In this document: positions 59,299 through 64,000 of the stretch, piece by piece
Position numbering within the stretch: position 1 is the stretch's first letter
Layout: the number at the start of each line of letters is the position of its first letter
DNA from: Nautilus pompilius
Taxonomy: Eukaryota > Mollusca > Cephalopoda > Nautilida > Nautilidae
NCBI GenBank assembly: GCA_018389105.1
Contig: JACATO010000317.1
Span: 4,769,501 to 4,833,500, forward strand
DNA length: 64,000 bases
Direction of reading: 5' to 3'
Translations under genes and position numbers: made by a program
The notes under the pieces: model-generated
Databases searched by the model: none
What the model was told of the DNA's origin: nothing
The model's input: only the letters and a program-made list of their open reading frames with translations

Positions 59299-59589
59299 CG
59301 TTGGTAACTATTCAGATGAACAGAATTGGTATTCGAGAAAGATGGAGTGAAAATTCAGATCATTTACATCCGGTTAAAATTAAAACGAATGAAAGGTATT
59401 TTAGAACCAACCCAGTCATTGAGTTAATAATAGTTGTTTTAATAGTAACATCGTATTTAAAAAAAAAAAAAAAAATGTTTGTGATTCTAGAAAAATTAAA
59501 AGAAAAAAAAAAAACAAGTTAACATGTGACGCAAGAGAACCTGTCGACAGTCAGTATAGCTCCAATTCTACGCCCATCCCTGACATCCC

Positions 59590-59955
59590 GAGCCGATATA
59601 TACGGTCCCACACTTGTATTATTGTATCCTGACCACCACCACCCCACCCCCGGTCCGCCTTCGAACAAACCTACCGTTGTTGATTATCGCCAAACAGCTC
59701 AATCTTGGACTTATCTGTGAAGAGCATCTTCCGCTAGGTTTAGTCGTCCCTCTGTTTCATGTCTGCTGCCTATATCATTCAGCCTCGTCGTTTGCTCGCT
59801 TCTTTCCAGCTACGCTCCACTGAGACCACTTCGCGCTAACTGTTCTTGAAGAAACGCTAATACCCGTACTTGCAGTTAGGTCATTTGCAAGATCTCTACC
59901 CTGAGACACTCAGCGCCACTGCTAGAGATGGTTTGCACGACAACCATTCACACTG
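59590..59955 (-). pseudogene. Tc1-like element remnant, one end preserved
   Basis: On the minus strand the element starts CAGTGTGAATGGTTGTCGTG after a TA (59956-59957), a typical Tc1 end. About 60 bp later the frame reads ANDLTASTGISVSSRTV, the second DNA-binding subdomain of Tc1 transposases, and then in a shifted frame MLFTDKSKIELFGDNQQR near 59700, the block around the first catalytic Asp (SDESKIELFG; the Asp and Lys-Ser remain). The N-terminal helix-turn-helix is missing, so there is an internal deletion. The other end is not found. Confidence 0.75.
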
Positions 59956-59957
59956 TA

Positions 59958-62900
59958 CTATATCGGCACGTGACTGCGGCGTGGAGCATTGCGAGAATTA
60001 ATTCTATCACGTGTTATTTGAATTTTATACCCAGTTTTTCTCTGTTTCCATAATCATTTCCAATACTCTATGCAGTTAATTTCTTTTAATAAATATTGAT
60101 ACCTGCCGACATCATTAATATTGGGTTCGATCCGTGTGGGTAGTTGTTCTCATTCCAGGCAGACGTTTTCGCAGACTTCTGTTTGAGGTGAATGACGATT
60201 AATGAGCCGTTAATTTTCATAATCTTGGAAATGTTTGCGATTGTCTTGGTAAATTTCTTTTGCCAATTTAAAAGACCCATGCAAATTAAAACAGAATTTC
60301 TTTTGTGGGGGACGTAAGCGGCAGTAGTGTTTCCCATATTCCTTCGGCTTAAGTTGGAATTGCTGGTGGTTAGTCTGCCAGAACTCCATAGCATAAATAT
60401 CCAGCGGAAGTAGCGTTTACTATCATTAGATACAAAAAAAAAAAAACAACTTATTTGTAAAATCTGAAATTATTTTAAGGTAACTTGTTTCACATTTTAC
60501 ATATCTTGAAAACATATCATTTCAGACTCATAGAAAAAAATATATATAATAAACCTGTTCTACGATTAATATTTATTAAGTGATTTGTCTACAGATTTCT
60601 GTTTAATGTGGCTGCACGTACGCATTTGTAAACGAGGCTACAACGAAGGTTGTTGGCCAACATGGCCACTTAGTTTAGTTGGTCAGTTTTTCATCGGAAT
60701 ATTTGTCTTCCGATCGTGATATTTACCTCCGGTACCAGGAATTCGAGGTTGGCACCACAACGTCAAAATCTTCTAAATCCGTCTAAAATCGAGCTTAAAA
60801 AAACAGCAACAGCTGGTGACAGACTGGAAACAAACGGCTGCTGGAGAAACGTCTAGTGGAATTTGGACGAGTTTATGATTCTTGAAGTAGGGGGGGTCTA
60901 TAACCCAAAGTTTTAACTCGTCCGAAAGGAGGTAAATAATATTTACTAGACCACAGCGTCTGAGTTTATGTTGACCAGACAAATGTAAAGCCTCTTTTTT
61001 CAGCGCCCAGAATTATTACAAAACGGTAGGGGGCGATGAATACCGTGGATGCGTAAAACATTTAGCAACCGTTTTAAACTTTAAAAAAAAAACAGACGAA
61101 GGCCAAAAAAATTTGGAAGCGAAAGAAAGAAAACTCAATCATTTCTAATATTTTCTTTTCCTCTGATAAAACATATTTAGCTTAAGCTGTGTACATAAAT
61201 TCTTTATCTGCTTTGTCTCCCCCGATTCGCCTGCCAGTGCCACCAAATAAGTAAAGAAGAAATATTCAGAATTTGTCTGAACAGGTCGGTCTGTGTCTGT
61301 TACTACTTAACAAATATTGATATTTTACTTTTTTCTAATTATTCATAAAGACTTGACACAAGTAAATAGACACTTATGAAAATCAAACAGGGCATTCCAG
61401 CTCAATGATAAGGAAATCATTGCAAGTCTATACAAACAGGCCAAAGGAAGTCGCAGTCATCCAAGAAAGGAGATTAACGAGAACTGGTGGAGTTTAGAAT
61501 GGGCTGACATATTTGGCCATGTCCGTTGATAAGCCGGGCAGACTAACATCACGTGACCAGGCGGTCAGACTTCAACTCATGACGTCCGGACACCCTGTAA
61601 TGGTGTAGATATTACTTCTTTCAAACAGTCTTCCTGATTTAAATTTACACCCAGAGACATGCGTTTCTCGTCAAGACGAATTTTTTTTATTTAAGCAAAG
61701 AATAATAATAATCTTGCCCACCTCCTTTCCGAAGGTAACTTCGGCAGCGTGTATCTTTTGTTCAGCGATGATGCAAAATGCCGTCGGTTCTTACCCGTTA
61801 CATTTGCCTTAATATAAACTGCGTGATTTTAGATCTAGCGTCAGAAGACGAGCCGTCACCTTTCAGTGGATTAGCCAGCAGGTGTTTTATAGTATTCGCC
61901 AAATATGCTCGCAGTAATAAACATCACCGAAGAACAGAGCCAGAAGAAATAAATAACTAAATAGTTCTGAATGCCTTGATTATTGGCAAGTATGCTGTGT
62001 CCTTTCGCCTTGTATTAATGTCGCAGATATTTCTGTGTAATATAATTTTTTTCTCTTTCAGTGTTGTTATAAACAACTTCATTACTAACTGTCTGGCGAC
62101 CAACAGAGGTCGCTGCTTTACCATTGGTTAAACCACCTGATTAACTCCTTCCTCTCCTTGAACATTGTCTACTATACTATACTACACATGATGCACTCTT
62201 GTCGTTTACCTGACCCTTAGAAAAGAAGTCTTGTAACAGCATTGGCGGAAAATAATACATCTGATATAAATAAAAACGATCATATTGACTAATAAAGGAG
62301 AAATCTTCGAGCTCTAGAGTATTATCGAACTTCATTGATAATATATACATATATTTGTGTTCTACCATTAGGAATACATCTTTCTCTGTTCCGAACAAGT
62401 TTGAAGAGATTTCGCAGGGGTGGGTGGGACGATTGTTTTTGTTGTTTTGTTTTTTTTCTTCAATTTTTCGCTTTAGTAATCGACTTCTAATTTGCACATT
62501 CTGTTTGTCCCTGATCTCCACAGTAATTGCGTCAATGGCCGACCGTTTCGCTGACCGATACTCAGCGCTACATCCGGTCTATCAGAGCGCCAGTCTGACA
62601 GCCAAAACGGTCTGGTTCTCTATAAACGGTTCTGACTGCTACTTATCTGCTTACTCGTACCCCTAATAATCCCTAATTGGCAAACAAAGCTAATATCTCC
62701 AGCAAAACACGGGCAACTAACTATCCTCCTGGCGAGGGTCACTTGCACATAGGATGTCATTAGATGTTGCAGCAGTTAAAGGATATTACAGTATTTCTAC
62801 CGGGTACTGTACTAGATTGTTAGAGCTGTTGCCATGACACGTTTGTAGGATGCAGCTCTAGCATCCTTGTGGAGGAAGTGTGAACCAACCATTTGGGAAC

Positions 62901-63427
62901 TGTCTAAACGTCCGATCTGTAAACCACCTCCCAGACTTTGCTATATTTCCGAGAGGATTCGTGTAGAGGAAGTCGATTTATACGTTTAAACCGGTGAGCG
63001 AGCAACGTCTCTGAAAGTAGCAGCTCGCGGTGCGGTTTAGTATCACATATCCAGAGATGACACCTAGGTGAAAGGTCAAGCGGCTACTTCCGCGTGATTT
63101 CAGCCGACTTCTGTCGAGAATGTTTTGACCAGCTTCCCCGCGTTATCTTTAGATTAAGATGCATTCTGTTTATGGTCACAGATTCTCTTTCCTTTTATCT
63201 TCAACTAAGTAAAAGTTTCTATTGTCCTACTGATCCAAGTTTAATATAATTATCATTGTAAAAATAAGATAAAGGATTCTGACTGGATTCCTGTCTTGAG
63301 CATGGGGTTCTCTATGGAATCTCAGACTATAAATGGTCTTACTCTCCTTATTCCACAACACAAGATTATGTCACGTTTATGTTGGTTGGTTTAGATGTGG
63401 ACACGTGGTTTATCACATGATCTAAAT
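59958..63427. other. Non-coding DNA, no supported gene
   Basis: No exon recognised on either strand. A SINE-like A-box string (CAGCTCAATGATAAGG) occurs near 61398. Minus-strand frame 60086-60394 is unassigned. Confidence 0.4.
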
Positions 63428-64000
63428 CAGTGGTTTCCCAAACGTTTTCGGCAGCCGCCCCCTTGGCTCCCAGGCCACATCCCTAGCGCCCCCACACATA
63501 CAAAACACACCTCAATCTTGGTATAAGGTCCACTGCAAATTCAAAACAGCGACTACCAATCTAATACTACAAACAAGCGTATGTATTTCACAACTAAAAC
63601 TTAATCTAGTAAACCCGTTTATTTAGCAGTATGAAAGAGTACATTAATAGCCCACCTACTGCATTGTTCTGTCAACTTATAATGGAATGGATGTGCTTGG
63701 TGCAGGGATATCAACTTCTCAATATCAGGCTGAAAGGCACTATGAAGAAGTCTTAGATCCCCGTGGTCAGTAATTTTCTGTCTGTTTCTTTTTTTGGAAA
63801 GAAGCTTGGCGACTGCACGGAAGCCGCGCTCTACTAAATACTATGTTGGGAAGGCAATAAAGTACATCTTGACTTTATTCCACGGTGCAGGGTAGCGTTC
63901 AGAAATGTTTTTCTGTAACCAAAAGTCTTGATATGGTTTTTTTGAACTTTGGCTTCAGCTCAATGCCATTTTGGATCGAAATCAGTTTTACCTCCACCAT
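63428..64000 (-). mobile_element. hAT transposon, one end, continuing beyond the window
   Basis: Begins CAGTGGTTTCCCAAACGTTT, the hallmark of a widespread hAT terminal repeat (CAGTGGTTCCCAAAC), followed by a GC-rich CGCCCCC-containing subterminal region. The 8 bp before it (ATCTAAAT, 63420-63427) would be the target duplication, to be matched at the other end outside the window. Inside, the minus strand encodes the C-terminus of a hAT transposase. Confidence 0.88.
63641..63867 (-). pseudogene. hAT transposase C-terminal dimerisation region, with stop
   Basis: Reads YFIAFPT, a stop, then YLVERGFRAVAKLLSKKRNR and later GDLRLLHSAFQPDIEKLISL, matching the FPTSYLVERGFSAV and GDLRLxLT blocks of the hAT C-terminal dimerisation domain (ZBED/SCAND3-like group). 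The in-frame TAG replaces the residue between PT and YLVERGF, so this copy is inactive. Homologous text continues past the right edge. Confidence 0.85.

Larger units (their letters stand above)
53760..59580. other. Non-coding DNA, no supported gene
   Basis: Richer in GC than the left part of the window. Short open frames (for example 55702-55920 and 56669-56902) lack family resemblance. Two ATGGCGGC strings (56822 and 56957) and CpG-containing sequence at about 55.5-57.6 kb could mark an unseen promoter. A GTC repeat lies at 57521-57536. Confidence 0.4.

Noticed and set aside
60086..60394. Minus-strand frame of 102 codons
   Set aside because: An alternative frame shows some protein-like text (GSFKLAKEIYQDNRKHF), hinting at an old transposon, but the evidence is too thin to name one.
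1..64000. CRISPR arrays, defence islands, phage or bacterial operons
   Set aside because: No regularly spaced repeats or clustered prokaryotic genes; split genes and animal transposons show eukaryotic DNA.

Overview
This is nuclear DNA from an animal. Split genes with GT-AG introns, long AT-rich introns, tRNA-derived SINE-like repeats and many DNA transposons (Tc1/mariner, pogo/Tigger, hAT) rule out bacteria. The gene set and repeat load suggest an invertebrate, perhaps a mollusc; that taxonomic guess is an inference, not a proof. No CRISPR array, operon, virus or recognisable intact tRNA/rRNA gene was seen.

Layout. Positions 1-19049 are AT-rich non-coding DNA holding one decayed Tc1 element (4062-5623), SINE-like pieces and a GC-rich palindromic island (13.2-13.6 kb). 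From 19050 to 31352 (+) lie the last six coding exons of WRAP73, a WD40 protein of centrosomes; its introns hold a mariner, two Tc1 remnants and a short non-autonomous element. Tail-to-tail with it, on the minus strand, is a TPRG1L (hSac2-domain) gene with four coding exons (39815 down to 34080). Its first intron contains a structurally intact Tigger element (36188-38563) whose transposase reads through without damage if one small intron is removed. Head-to-head with TPRG1L, about 690 bp away across a CpG-containing divergent promoter, is MICOS10 (+, starting at 40507), a small inner-membrane protein that shapes mitochondrial cristae. Its last exon is probably at 46417-46455, beyond an intron holding a dead Tigger and a Tc1 remnant.

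From about 50.6 kb the composition changes: GC rises and poly-A/T tracts thin out. One single-exon gene lies here (51207-52742, +), a PI-PLC X-domain protein with both active-site histidines and an unusual internal hydrophobic pair. The remaining 11 kb has no gene I can support; it holds two Tc1 remnants, candidate CRE and CTCF-like sites, and the end of a hAT element running off the right edge.

The host genes do not form a pathway. Their interest is positional: the convergent WRAP73/TPRG1L pair is the same arrangement I recall for human 1p36.32, so this is probably old conserved microsynteny. The most distinctive object is the intact Tigger, in which a separate C-terminal exon carries a perfect PCNA-binding (PIP-box) pattern.
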